Shown here piece by piece: positions 1 through 8,149 of a stretch of 56,319 nucleotides of DNA (the first letter of the stretch is position 1; each line of letters opens with the position of its first letter). The translations under genes and the position numbers were made by a program. The notes beneath the pieces are model-generated. The model was not told where the DNA came from. It made no database searches and worked only from the letters and a program-made list of their open reading frames with translations. The stretch covers positions 1-56,319 of the forward strand of contig JAFKJK010000027.1 in the NCBI GenBank assembly GCA_017306015.1, written 5' to 3'. The DNA comes from Propionibacteriaceae bacterium (GTDB lineage Bacteria; Actinomycetota; Actinomycetes; Propionibacteriales; Propionibacteriaceae).

Positions 1-1793
1 TGAAGGTCGCTAGGTTGCGCGGCTGGGTGCGACTGCTCATGCTCCACGAACTCGAGCGCGACGAGTTGTCGGCCGTGACCGTGCGGAGCGAGTTGATCAA
101 GGCTGCCGCGGAGAAGATGGCGACCGGAGGTGGAGACCTCGTCCTGGCCGAGCTGTGCGCCTGGGCGTGGCAGAACCGTGACTGGTCGACGCTGGAGCAG
201 GTGTGGCTGGTGCACGGCTTCGCCGCGCTGCTGGGCAATCCAGCGATCGCCGGCTGGTTCGCCCAGACCCCTCCGGACGCGCGCCGCGACCATCCGGCGC
301 TGAGCCTTCCCTACGCCACCATCGCCGGGCTGCGCGACTCGACCTCGCCCGATCTCGACCGGATGATCCGCGCGCTCGTGCAGGAGGGACGGCTGCACTC
401 GGGCTGGAGCCGGCACGAGAACCTCGATGACGCCATCCGGGCTGGCACACTCTGGATGACCTCGGTTGGCGCCTTTCCGGCCGGGACGCAGGGTCGGCCG
501 AACGAGGACGCGTGGCGGATCAGCCAGGCCATCGAGGACCGGTTGGTGCAGGAGGCGGAGTCGGGTAGCTTGCCGTCCACTGCAGCTGAGGCCAGCTTTC
601 GCGGCTTCTCCGCCCTGGTCGCGATCTCGACCGGCGACGTCGTCGAAGCCCAGCGCCAGGGTGAGCTGGCCATCGTCCTGGGCGAGCACGGGAGCTTCCA
701 GGCACTTCTCGGAGCGTGGTGTCTCGCGGTCGCCAGTCTGTGGCTCGGCGAGCGACGGGGTGCCAGGAGGGCCCAGGAACTGCTGGACACGGCCCGGGAC
801 CAAGGATGGGCCTGGTGGCCCGTCGTCGCGCCGTTGTGCCACGCCCTGGATCTGGCCCGTGCCGCGAGAAGCCTCGACCGAGTCGCGGCCAGCGCCGCCT
901 ACGCAGCGGTCAGGCAGGTCACCTCGTCCACGCGCTGGTTCAACACCTGGCTGGTCGAGCTGTGGGCGGTGAGCGAGTACGGACTGCTCTGGGCGGGGCC
1001 GCAGCTCGCCCTCAACGACTTCGACACCACCGTTCGGCTCCACGAACACCGCCGGTCGGCGTACCTGACCGAGACCCTGGCCCGCATCAGGTCCGAGCTC
1101 CTCCTCAACCTCGGCCAGAACGTCCACGCGAAACGCGTCCTGGACGCGGCGGCGAAGGGGTCCGGAAGCCACCTCACCGTCGTCCCCCGGGCACGGCTCG
1201 AACTCTGCCTCGGGCAGTGGAGTCAGGCCATCGCCGCTGCGGACGAGGGGTGTCGGTCTCCCCGGGTGCTGTTCCTTGACCGCGCCCACCTCGTGGCGAT
1301 CAAGGCAGCGGCCCTGGGCATGTCGGGCGCGTCCGAGGACGAGCTGGCTGCCGCGGCGGAGCTTGCATGCCAGATGTGCCTGGAGCTGTCCAGCCCCTTT
1401 CCTGTGGTCGCACTGCCCGCCGAGATGCGGCAGGTGGTCCTGCTCGCCCATCGTCAGCACCTGGACGACCCGGACTGCGGCCTGTCCCTGTTGGCCTCTG
1501 GGACGCAGCTCGAGGGGCTGAAGCAGTCTCACGAGTGCCACGGCACCGCCCCGGTGCTGACCCGGCGCGAGAGGGAGCTGCTGCCGCTGCTGGCCGGCCC
1601 GCAGACGGTCACCGAGATCGCGGCCGAGCTGTATGTGTCGGTGCACACCGTGCGCAAGCAGGTGGCCGTCCTGCGTGCCAAGTTTCGCGCTCGGACCCGG
1701 GCGGAGCTGATCTCGGAAGCGACGAGGACGGGGTACCTCCGGCCACTCTCCTTGGGTGATCCTGCACGGCCGGCAGAACCGGTGCTGCGGTGA
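1..1793 (+). CDS. LuxR-family (MalT/LAL-type) transcriptional regulator, 5' part outside window
   Basis: The reading frame is open from the first base, so the true start and probably an N-terminal ATPase domain lie upstream of the window. The visible ~597 residues are mostly alpha-helical, as in the TPR-like sensor region of MalT-type LAL regulators. The C-terminus is a LuxR-type helix-turn-helix (about nt 1554-1733): it opens with LTRRERELLPLL, continues with TEIAAELYVSVHTVRKQ (recognition helix) and ends with a helix rich in Arg. The family binds DNA as a ligand- or ATP-controlled activator; the inducer cannot be read from sequence. It lies about 1.9 kb from the divergent sortase/adhesin intergenic region and could regulate it, but that is inference. 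Confidence 0.85.
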   Translation, partial: KVARLRGWVRLLMLHELERDELSAVTVRSELIKAAAEKMATGGGDLVLAELCAWAWQNRDWSTLEQVWLVHGFAALLGNPAIAGWFAQTPPDARRDHPALSLPYATIAGLRDSTSPDLDRMIRALVQEGRLHSGWSRHENLDDAIRAGTLWMTSVGAFPAGTQGRPNEDAWRISQAIEDRLVQEAESGSLPSTAAEASFRGFSALVAISTGDVVEAQRQGELAIVLGEHGSFQALLGAWCLAVASLWLGERRGARRAQELLDTARDQGWAWWPVVAPLCHALDLARAARSLDRVAASAAYAAVRQVTSSTRWFNTWLVELWAVSEYGLLWAGPQLALNDFDTTVRLHEHRRSAYLTETLARIRSELLLNLGQNVHAKRVLDAAAKGSGSHLTVVPRARLELCLGQWSQAIAAADEGCRSPRVLFLDRAHLVAIKAAALGMSGASEDELAAAAELACQMCLELSSPFPVVALPAEMRQVVLLAHRQHLDDPDCGLSLLASGTQLEGLKQSHECHGTAPVLTRRERELLPLLAGPQTVTEIAAELYVSVHTVRKQVAVLRAKFRARTRAELISEATRTGYLRPLSLGDPARPAEPVLR

Positions 1794-1878
1794 GCACCGT
1801 CACATAACGTCGCCCGACTCGTCATGCAGGAAGAGACGTGCCGGTCACGGCTGCCGGCTGGCGGAGAGCGGGGTCACT

Positions 1879-2307
1879 GTGGCAACCAACGACGCTCCAC
1901 TTCCGCTGCTGTTCGACATCTCCATGAGGGCTGCCGACCTGGGGGATCACCTGGACCGGCTCGCGGTGCTCGCGGCAGGCTCCGCCACGCTGGGGGTTGG
2001 ACAGGCCAGCTGCGACCCCCGGGTATCTCGGGCGCTCGCAGCCGCCGCCAACAGGGGCGCGGGTCTGGGAGAGCTGGCGTCGGCTGTGGGCCTCACCCGC
2101 GATGACGTGCTGACCCTGCTGCGGCTCCGACCGGAGCTGCTCGATCCCGGTGTGGAGTCCCGGCTGTTCTCATCCAGCCCGGTTGGGTCGCGGCCCGGTG
2201 CCGAAGGCGGAGTCCCGTCGCTGTCCCGGGTGCGGCTCGGCGTCGACCGGGCCAGGGCGTCCGTGCGGGCTTTTCTCTCCCGGGGTCATTGTGGGAATGC
2301 TCCCTGA
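1879..2307 (+). CDS. hypothetical protein, 142 aa
   Basis: I do not recognise a family. I chose the GTG at 1879 because it follows a purine-rich stretch (GGAGAGCGGGG); an upstream in-frame ATG at 1756 would overlap the LuxR gene. The middle of the protein (ANRGAGLGELASAVGLTRDD and following) looks like a short helix-turn-helix, so a small DNA-binding protein is possible. There is no signal peptide or membrane segment. The last 22 bases overlap the end of the convergent sigma-factor gene. The tail is rich in Gly, Ser and Arg and may be disordered. Confidence 0.5.
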   Translation: MATNDAPLPLLFDISMRAADLGDHLDRLAVLAAGSATLGVGQASCDPRVSRALAAAANRGAGLGELASAVGLTRDDVLTLLRLRPELLDPGVESRLFSSSPVGSRPGAEGGVPSLSRVRLGVDRARASVRAFLSRGHCGNAP

Positions 2308-3014
2308 ACCTGGGTGAGGTAGAGCTGCCAGGCGGCGGAGCAGCGTCCGCATTCGCGGATGTGACGCGGGCCGGCGAAGTCCAGTTGGTCGAGCAGGTCA
2401 GTATCGATCGACGGTGGAAGCTGACTGGAGTACGCCCGGCACTCTGCAGGCGCCTTTCGTTCCAGCATCACCTGCAACAACGCCCGGCGCAGGTTGAGTT
2501 TCGCTCGACGGGAGAGCGAGTAGATGGCGCCGGCAGGCCGCTCGAACTCGGCCACGAGGTCGCCCGGCTTGCGGCCGTCGACCACCGTGGCAAGCAGCAC
2601 CCTGCGCTGGTCGGCCGGAAGCTTGGCGAGTGCGTCCCGAACCATCTCGAAGTCCTGGTGCCGTTCGACTCGGTCGTAGTCGGGGGACTCGACGGGCACG
2701 GGCTGCCAGTCGGGATCCAGTGAGATCACCCTCGACCGGGGCGACCGGAGTTCGTCGGCCACCCGGTTCCGCATCGACCGGATCACGTACGCCTCCGCGT
2801 ACTCCCGAGGACCCTGGCCCTGGGCCCATTTCGTGAGCAGGTTCGCGATCGCCTCCCCCAGCAGGTCCTCGGGATCGATCGTCGGTGTCGCGATCCGACG
2901 CGACATCACCGTGAGCAGGTGCAGGTGACGCGAGAGCAACTCCCCGGCGGCATGCCGATGGCCGTCGGCAGCCAGACCGGTCAGTTCGGTGTCGCTGGAC
3001 TCAGCCAAGGTCAT
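2286..3014 (-). CDS. RNA polymerase sigma-70-family (ECF-like) factor with C-terminal zinc-finger-like tail
   Basis: The 242-residue protein has a sigma region 2 (PEDLLGEAIANLL followed by YVIRSMRNRVADELR) and a sigma region 4 (LPADQRRVLLATVVDG with an HTH and basic end RRAKLNLRRAL). After region 4 come about 55 extra residues with a Cys at AECRAY and a motif HIRECGRCSAAW. That motif resembles the His-x3-Cys-x2-Cys half of zf-HC2 anti-sigma zinc fingers. Its ATG overlaps the stop of the upstream sortase by 4 bases (ATGA), so the two are co-transcribed and probably translationally coupled. It may direct transcription of the surface locus; the tail could act as a built-in anti-sigma or redox/zinc switch (inference). 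Confidence 0.82.
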   Translation of the reverse strand: MTLAESSDTELTGLAADGHRHAAGELLSRHLHLLTVMSRRIATPTIDPEDLLGEAIANLLTKWAQGQGPREYAEAYVIRSMRNRVADELRSPRSRVISLDPDWQPVPVESPDYDRVERHQDFEMVRDALAKLPADQRRVLLATVVDGRKPGDLVAEFERPAGAIYSLSRRAKLNLRRALLQVMLERKAPAECRAYSSQLPPSIDTDLLDQLDFAGPRHIRECGRCSAAWQLYLTQVQGAFPQ

Positions 3015-3697
3015 CGGCTCGTCCCACCGTCGTGGACGCCTGCGTCCCTCGGTTCGCCCTGCGGGCGTGGCTGAACGGGCACGGCGGTCACGATCACGTT
3101 CGAGGCGTAGTGGCGCGTCCCGTCCGATCGGGTGACGACCTCGCCCCCGCAGGTGACCAGCACCACCCTGCGTTCGCCGGAAGACGTGAAGAGTCCGTCC
3201 GGAAGGTCGGCCTTGAGCCGGACCTCCACGCCGGTGACGACCGCGCCGAGCAGGTTCCCGTCCTCGTCGGTCAGGTACACCCAGTCCCCGGCCCGGAGGC
3301 GGGAGAGCAACCGCAGCGCACCGGGTTGGCCGTAGCTCGACACGTGACCGGCGAGCAGGACAGTGCCGTTCTCGGAGCGCACGCTCCCTCCGCCGACGTA
3401 GCGGCCCACCTCGCTGTGTTCGGGGATGGTCAACAGGCCGTTGTCGATCGTCGAGTCCACGATCGGGGCGTCCACGTCGATGGCGGGGATGAGTAGCCGC
3501 TCCGCACCCAGTGGCCGGGGCGGAGCCATCCAGCCGTCGCCGCGGACGGAGGCGGGTGCGGCCTCGGTGAAGGCCTCTGCCGGAAGGGGCGCCGGGGCCC
3601 CCAGCCCGCTGAGCAGCAGGCCGCCGGCGATCCCGCCGGCGGTGAACAGCGACATCCCGGACAGCGTCAGCGCGGTCGTCGTGGTCAGTCGGCGCAC
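3011..3697 (-). CDS. class F sortase
   Basis: Membrane-anchored transpeptidase of the small actinobacterial class F type, 228 aa from the chosen GTG. This start has a G-rich stretch upstream and places the hydrophobic anchor (TTALTLSGMSLF and following Gly/Leu-rich residues) at the N-terminus; a longer reading from 3802 is possible but adds unlikely sequence. The catalytic residues are visible: His in VLLAGHVS, Cys in VLVTCGG, and Arg in the strand TRHYASNVIV. It attaches proteins bearing a sorting signal to the cell wall. The gene is first in an operon with the sigma factor and divergent from the adhesin gene. Its specific substrate is unknown. Confidence 0.85.
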   Translation of the reverse strand: MRRLTTTTALTLSGMSLFTAGGIAGGLLLSGLGAPAPLPAEAFTEAAPASVRGDGWMAPPRPLGAERLLIPAIDVDAPIVDSTIDNGLLTIPEHSEVGRYVGGGSVRSENGTVLLAGHVSSYGQPGALRLLSRLRAGDWVYLTDEDGNLLGAVVTGVEVRLKADLPDGLFTSSGERRVVLVTCGGEVVTRSDGTRHYASNVIVTAVPVQPRPQGEPRDAGVHDGGTSR

Positions 3698-3743
3698 GAG
3701 CGGGCCCCCGGCCGACGCGCGATCAATCGAATATCCCTCATGA

Positions 3744-3757
3744 GGTCCACGTGTACC
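3744..3757. promoter_or_regulatory. palindromic operator candidate in divergent intergenic region
   Basis: GGTCCACGTGTACC is a 14-bp palindrome with one mismatched pair and a perfect CACGTG core. It sits between the divergent sortase-sigma operon and the adhesin gene. On the minus strand it falls between TTGGTA and GATATT, a weak -35/-10-like pair with 18-bp spacing. The surrounding 200 bp are clearly more AT-rich than the genes. The binding protein is not known. Confidence 0.35.
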
Positions 3758-3921
3758 AAGGGCGGGAGATTGTCGAATGGAGGACGGGGCGAAATACCAC
3801 ACAAAATAGCAAGGGTCGTACTACACCCGGTTCCCGCCGCCAGGAATATTGCTACCTGACGCTTGTCGCCCGCCATGGCGTGTGCTTTACTTGCCGCGCA
3901 CCAAAGGAACTCCGGGGGGTT

Positions 3922-5502
3922 ATGTCCGTGATTGTTGGCGCCGCTCGCAGAATGTGGCTGCACGTCTTTCTGGCGACAGTTGTCGTCGCTGCCCTGCTCG
4001 TTGTGGCTCCGCAGCCGGCCCAGGCGGCTGAGGCGTCCCCGATGACGCTGCAGGTGCAGCTGACAGGCACGGTGTACACGCTGCACATCCAGACCTTGCG
4101 CGGCGCGGTCGACTGGGGAGACGGGACGGTGCTCAGCTATTCCGGGAGCAGCAATCCCACCCACACCTACGACGCCGGCCTGGTGGGCGGATCGGTCACG
4201 ATCAAGGTCGGCACCGGGACGGACGACACCGCGACTGGCTTCGGCGCCGGCGTCACCACGCCGTCCGGCGGGCTGGTTACGGGAGTCGTGAGTTGGGGTG
4301 ACATTGCGGCGAAGAGCGACTTCATCTCGCTCAACGGCGCCTTCCGCGGCGAGACCAGTCTGACGTCAGTGCCTCCCACCCTGCCTGCGTACGTCCGCAG
4401 CCTGGATCGCACCTTCGAGGGCGCCACGTCCTTCAATGACTCCAGTGTCACCACGTGGAACACCGGCGCGGTGACCAGCATGGCGAACCTCTTTGCGAAC
4501 GCGTCCTCCTTCAATCAGAACATCGGCTCGTGGCAGACCGGGAATGTGACCAACATGTCCAGCATGTTCAACAACGTCCCCACCTTCAATCAGGGCATTG
4601 GCGGCTGGGATACGAGCAAGGTCGTCAGCATGTCGTTCATGTTCGTCGCCGCAACGTCGTTCAACCAGGACATCGGGAATTGGAGCACGGGCCACGTCAC
4701 CAACATGACATACATGTTCTACAGCGCGTCTGCCTTCAACCGGGCCATTGGTATGTGGAACATGGGCAGCGTCGCCAACATCTCCAACATGTTCTACAGC
4801 GCAACCAGCTTCAACCAGGATCTCAGCACCTGGAGCGTGGGATCCGTGACGAACGCGGTCGACATGTTCCGCGACAGCGGGATCAAGGTGGCCAACTACA
4901 GCAAGATCCTGGCTGGTTGGGGTGGGCAGACGCTCAAAGCCGGCGTGCCCTGGAGCAGCTCCGGGCACCCGATCCCTTCCCGTTACGCCGGTCAGGCTGC
5001 GGTGACCGGCCGTCAGGCCATCACCAACGCCGGCTGGACGTTCACTGACCTCGGGCCGGTCCAGGTGACGTTCAATGCCAACGGTGGCACCGGCACGATG
5101 CCGAACCAGAATGCGGCGCCGGAGAACACGCCACTCAATCTGCTCAACGGTCGGTTCAGCCGGAAAGGCTACGCGTTCATGGGCTGGAGCACCTCGGCCG
5201 GGGGAGCGGTCGGGTACAGCGACGGTGCCCAGATCACCATCACCGACGACACCACCCTGTACGCCAACTGGAAGGCGGCCGGGCTGACGGTCGCGAAGAC
5301 CGCGGCGGGCGGCCCGTTCCGCTGGCTCGAGCAGGTGGACTGGACCTACACCGTGACGAACACCGGGGACGTGACGGTCGACGGCATCGTGGTCACCGAC
5401 AGCAAAGGGGTCACGGTCACGTGCCCTGAGTCCAGCCTGGACAAGGGCGAGCAGATGACCTGCACGGGCAGTGGCCTACTCACCGACGGAACGGCGGGCT
5501 GA
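3922..5502 (+). CDS. secreted BspA-like repeat adhesin (DUF285) with InlB B-repeat, no cell-wall anchor
   Basis: The 526-residue protein begins with a signal peptide ending PQPAQAA; the ATG at 3922 has a GGGGGG-rich RBS. It is followed by at least six ~25-residue BspA/DUF285 repeats of the form TSFNQDIGNWSTGHVTNMTY MF, then an InlB B-type repeat (VTFNANGGTGTMPNQNA to TTLYANW) and the first part of a DUF11/DUF7507-type repeat (YTVTNTGDVTVDG). The last domain stops abruptly after MTCTGSG, and there is no LPXTG-like signal or C-terminal membrane helix. The stop codon overlaps the next start (ATGA). Such proteins are surface adhesins. This one is either truncated or released or bound by partners from the downstream genes. 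Confidence 0.85.
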   Translation: MSVIVGAARRMWLHVFLATVVVAALLVVAPQPAQAAEASPMTLQVQLTGTVYTLHIQTLRGAVDWGDGTVLSYSGSSNPTHTYDAGLVGGSVTIKVGTGTDDTATGFGAGVTTPSGGLVTGVVSWGDIAAKSDFISLNGAFRGETSLTSVPPTLPAYVRSLDRTFEGATSFNDSSVTTWNTGAVTSMANLFANASSFNQNIGSWQTGNVTNMSSMFNNVPTFNQGIGGWDTSKVVSMSFMFVAATSFNQDIGNWSTGHVTNMTYMFYSASAFNRAIGMWNMGSVANISNMFYSATSFNQDLSTWSVGSVTNAVDMFRDSGIKVANYSKILAGWGGQTLKAGVPWSSSGHPIPSRYAGQAAVTGRQAITNAGWTFTDLGPVQVTFNANGGTGTMPNQNAAPENTPLNLLNGRFSRKGYAFMGWSTSAGGAVGYSDGAQITITDDTTLYANWKAAGLTVAKTAAGGPFRWLEQVDWTYTVTNTGDVTVDGIVVTDSKGVTVTCPESSLDKGEQMTCTGSGLLTDGTAG

Positions 5503-6116
5503 TGAGGACGCAAGTTCGTTGGGGAGTCGCGGTGGTTGCGCTCGCCGGCCTGCTCGGCCTGGCCGCGGGAAGCGGGGCGACCCTTGCCGGTTGGAGCCTG
5601 TCCGTGCCGCGGGTCGTCGGCTCGATCACTGCAGGCAGCCTGAAGCTCGAGCCCAGCCCATCGGGCTGGACGTGGCACAACACCAGCCCCGACCTCCCCG
5701 CCGAGATCCTCATCGCCGATCCGTCGGCCTGGCACGCCACGCCGGGCGACCTGCTGCTCGGCTCCTGGCAGGTCGATGCGACCAGCGTCGGCGACAACGT
5801 GGCAGGCCTGGTTTCGATCGCGCCGAACGACAGCCCGGCCACCACGTGGCCCGCAGGGGTGAGCGTGACCTGGCGGGTTGGCCAGACGACCACCCACACG
5901 GCCGCACAGGTGCTCGATCCGGCAGCCACCGGCTTCGCCAGTGCTCCGCTGGCGTATCCGGACGGGTCGGCATCGGTGCGGACGGCTCAGGCAGGCACGC
6001 AGCCGGTGGTCGTCTACCTGGTCGTCCAGTACGCCGGCGACTCGGTGATCCCCGACAGCGCGCCGGCTCTGTCCGACTACCGGTTCACCGTCGACTTCAG
6101 TCAGGAGCGGCCGTGA
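5502..6116 (+). CDS. exported protein with SipW-type alternate signal peptide (A)
   Basis: 204 aa. The N-terminus is a short basic region, a hydrophobic helix (VAVVALAGLLGLAAGSG) and the sequence ATLAGWSLS followed by GSITAGSLKLE. This is the pattern of TasA/CalY-like proteins cleaved by SipW-type signal peptidases. The rest is beta-rich and lacks Cys, a membrane anchor or a sorting signal. The ATG overlaps the adhesin stop and the TGA overlaps the next GTG, so it sits inside a translationally coupled operon. A role as a subunit of a surface fibre or matrix is inferred from TasA; I see no enzymatic motif. Confidence 0.75.
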   Translation: MRTQVRWGVAVVALAGLLGLAAGSGATLAGWSLSVPRVVGSITAGSLKLEPSPSGWTWHNTSPDLPAEILIADPSAWHATPGDLLLGSWQVDATSVGDNVAGLVSIAPNDSPATTWPAGVSVTWRVGQTTTHTAAQVLDPAATGFASAPLAYPDGSASVRTAQAGTQPVVVYLVVQYAGDSVIPDSAPALSDYRFTVDFSQERP

Positions 6117-6811
6117 CCACGCGCAGGACGATCCTCGTCAGCCTGGCTGCCTTCGCCGTCGCGGCCCTGGCCGGAGCGTCCGGCACCACGCTGGCGCTGT
6201 GGCACGACCAGGAGGACACCCAGACCGGCACCGGTTACGGATTCGCGCACTTCAGCTTCGGGCCGGACGTCAGCACGCTGGACCCGGTCCCGCTGGGCCG
6301 CAGCCAGACCGTCGACCTGCCCGCGCAGGTACTGGAGGACCTGCACGAGAACGGCAAGGCAGCCGCATCCTGGGTGGTGCGCTCGGGATCCGCGGGATTC
6401 CTCCGCACCGACGGGCGGCTGCAGCTGGACCTGCCCTCCTCCACCGGCGCGGTACTGGTCAGCCTCACCACGGTGGCCACGTCGAGCGCGTGCACCCCCG
6501 TCGCGCTGAGCCAGAACGCCACCGACCCCGTGCAACTCACCGGAGCCGGGGGATACCACGCCACCGAGCACATCGAGACCGCCCATGTGTGTCTCCGGCT
6601 GTCCACCACCAGCTACACCTACACCAACACGGCCAGCGTCACCGGGACGGCGTCGGGCGAGTCCGGGCCGAGCGGGGCGCCCACAACGGCGGTCAGCTCA
6701 GACCCGGACGACACCAGGGCCACCTGGACGCAGGCCGTCTGGCGCGTGCCGGCAGCGATCAGCGACATCACCCTCACCTACACCACCGAGAGCGTCCGGG
6801 CACTGACCTAG
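6113..6811 (+). CDS. exported protein with SipW-type alternate signal peptide (B)
   Basis: 232 aa, GTG start overlapping the previous stop (GTGA). After TTRR comes a hydrophobic segment and then ASGTTLALWHDQED, the Gly-x-x-Ala-x-Trp pattern shared with the other two exported proteins of this locus. Two cysteines (SACTPV and AHVCLRL) could form a disulfide. The C-terminal half is Thr/Ser-rich and probably beta-structured. There is no anchor. It diverges from proteins A and C, so the three are different components rather than simple duplicates. Confidence 0.72.
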   Translation: MTTRRTILVSLAAFAVAALAGASGTTLALWHDQEDTQTGTGYGFAHFSFGPDVSTLDPVPLGRSQTVDLPAQVLEDLHENGKAAASWVVRSGSAGFLRTDGRLQLDLPSSTGAVLVSLTTVATSSACTPVALSQNATDPVQLTGAGGYHATEHIETAHVCLRLSTTSYTYTNTASVTGTASGESGPSGAPTTAVSSDPDDTRATWTQAVWRVPAAISDITLTYTTESVRALT

Positions 6812-6876
6812 CAGGTGCCCGGCACGAGATCCAGACCATCCGAACAAGACGAACCAGGAAAGTAGGAGCAATCAAG

Positions 6877-7494
6877 ATGAACAAACTCACCAAGGCCGGC
6901 CTCGCTGGCGGGCTCGGCGCACTGCTGCTGCTCGGCGGCACGACCTTCGCCCTGTGGACCGACTCCGCCTCTGTGGCCGGCGGAACCATCACTTCCGGCA
7001 ACCTCGAGGTGGCCGCAGGAACGGTCGCCTGGCACGACGTCTCCGCCGACGTCACCGGCACGCCGACCTCGATCACGCTGGCCACCTACCGGATCGTGCC
7101 CGGCGACACCATCGAGGGCACCTTCGGCCTGAAGGGTGCTCTCGACGGCGACAACCTGACCGCCGACCTCGCCCTCACCCTGGACGGCGTGGCGGCCACC
7201 GGCAGCCTCCTCGACGGCCTGGACATCACCTATCAGTTGTTCGGCGCCGACGGCATCACGGCGCTCTCGACGTCGACAGCGCTGGGCAGCACCGCGACCG
7301 TGGCGTTCCGGTCACCCAACAACACCGCGACCAGTGTCGCGGCCCTGCCCACGCTCCCGGTGGACCTGCCGGCAACCGACAACCTTCTGGTCAAAGTGAA
7401 CGTCACCTTCAAGACCAGCACCACCGACACGGACCTGACTCAGGCGACGGCCGAGCTGGATGACCTCGGTGTCACGCTCTCCCAGACCCGCTAG
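6877..7494 (+). CDS. alternate signal-mediated exported protein (TasA/CalY-like, RER_14450-type)
   Basis: 205 aa, ATG preceded by AGGAAAGTAGGAG. It is the clearest SipW-type substrate: MNKLTKAGLAGGLGALLLL, then GGTTFALWTDSASVAGG and TSGNLEV. The mature part is a beta-sandwich-like domain with a GDT-x-EGTF motif, as in TasA/camelysin-type proteins. I recognise the TIGR family of actinobacterial alternate signal-mediated exported proteins. It directly precedes the SipW-like peptidase that should process it. It is likely the main structural subunit of the surface or matrix assembly (inference). Confidence 0.8.
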   Translation: MNKLTKAGLAGGLGALLLLGGTTFALWTDSASVAGGTITSGNLEVAAGTVAWHDVSADVTGTPTSITLATYRIVPGDTIEGTFGLKGALDGDNLTADLALTLDGVAATGSLLDGLDITYQLFGADGITALSTSTALGSTATVAFRSPNNTATSVAALPTLPVDLPATDNLLVKVNVTFKTSTTDTDLTQATAELDDLGVTLSQTR

Positions 7495-8149
7495 TGGCGA
7501 CGGGGCAGCGGTAGTCCTGGCGGTTCCGGCGACTCATCCGTCCCGGCGAGGAGAGCAGCGGGCCAGGGAGAGTGCAGCCCGATCCCCGGCGAGCAGCACC
7601 GGTCTTGCCTTCCGGCCGCCTGGCGGCCGGAAGGCCGGGCGCTTGCTGCGGATGACGTCTGCCGTCGTCCTCGCCTCCATCGGCGCTGTCGCCGTCCTTG
7701 TCGTGGGCGTTCCCCGGATGGTCGGTGGGGGCGCGCTCGCCGTGCTCAGCGGTTCGATGGAGCCGTCGATCAACCCGGGCGACGTCGTCGTCGTTGTCCC
7801 GACCAGGCCCGATCGAGATGTGCACGTCGGTGACGTGGTCACCTTCCAGCCCGTCAGCGGCGATCCCACCCTGGTGACTCACCGGGTCGTCGCGAAGTCG
7901 ATCACGGCCAACGGCGTCCTCTTCACCACGAAGGGCGACGCGAACCGGGCCGACGACCAGCCGATCCGCAGCGAACAGGTGGTCGGCAAGTTCTTCGTCA
8001 GAGTGCCGCTGGTCGGCTACCTGACGGTGTGGCTCGGACAGTACCGAACGCTCGTGACGAGCGCGATCGGGCTCTGCCTGCTCGGATACGCCCTGGCCAG
8101 CGTGCTGGTCTGGATCCGCACTCGTCCGCGAAGGAAGGCGGCAGCATGA
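7460..8149 (+). CDS. sipW: signal peptidase I, SipW-like (S26B)
   Basis: Membrane-bound signal peptidase with an N-terminal helix (SAVVLASIGAVAVLVVGV), the catalytic Ser in VLSGSMEPSINPGDVV, and His in VTHRVV where classical bacterial enzymes have Lys. That Ser/His arrangement marks the SipW/eukaryotic-ER type. A second helix lies near the C-terminus (SAIGLCLLGYALASVLV). The long reading starts inside the previous gene and places a 29-bp palindrome in its coding region. A start at TTG 7643 or ATG 7652 would still give a complete catalytic domain (~165 aa) and leave the palindrome in a leader. It should process the three upstream alternate signal peptides. Confidence 0.85.
   Translation: MTSVSRSPRPASGDGAAVVLAVPATHPSRRGEQRARESAARSPASSTGLAFRPPGGRKAGRLLRMTSAVVLASIGAVAVLVVGVPRMVGGGALAVLSGSMEPSINPGDVVVVVPTRPDRDVHVGDVVTFQPVSGDPTLVTHRVVAKSITANGVLFTTKGDANRADDQPIRSEQVVGKFFVRVPLVGYLTVWLGQYRTLVTSAIGLCLLGYALASVLVWIRTRPRRKAAA
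7607..7635 (+). terminator. perfect 14-bp-arm palindrome, terminator or attenuator candidate
   Basis: GCCTTCCGGCCGCC, a central T, then its exact reverse complement. As RNA it forms a very stable hairpin, without a U-run. It lies after the exported-protein gene and just before the probable real start of the SipW-like peptidase, so it could reduce transcription into the peptidase and give many substrate copies per enzyme. Confidence 0.45.

Noticed and set aside
5471..6100. Frameshift continuation of the adhesin into another frame
   Set aside because: The alternative frames after 5500 are Arg-rich shadow sequence without DUF11-like motifs, so the stop seems genuine.
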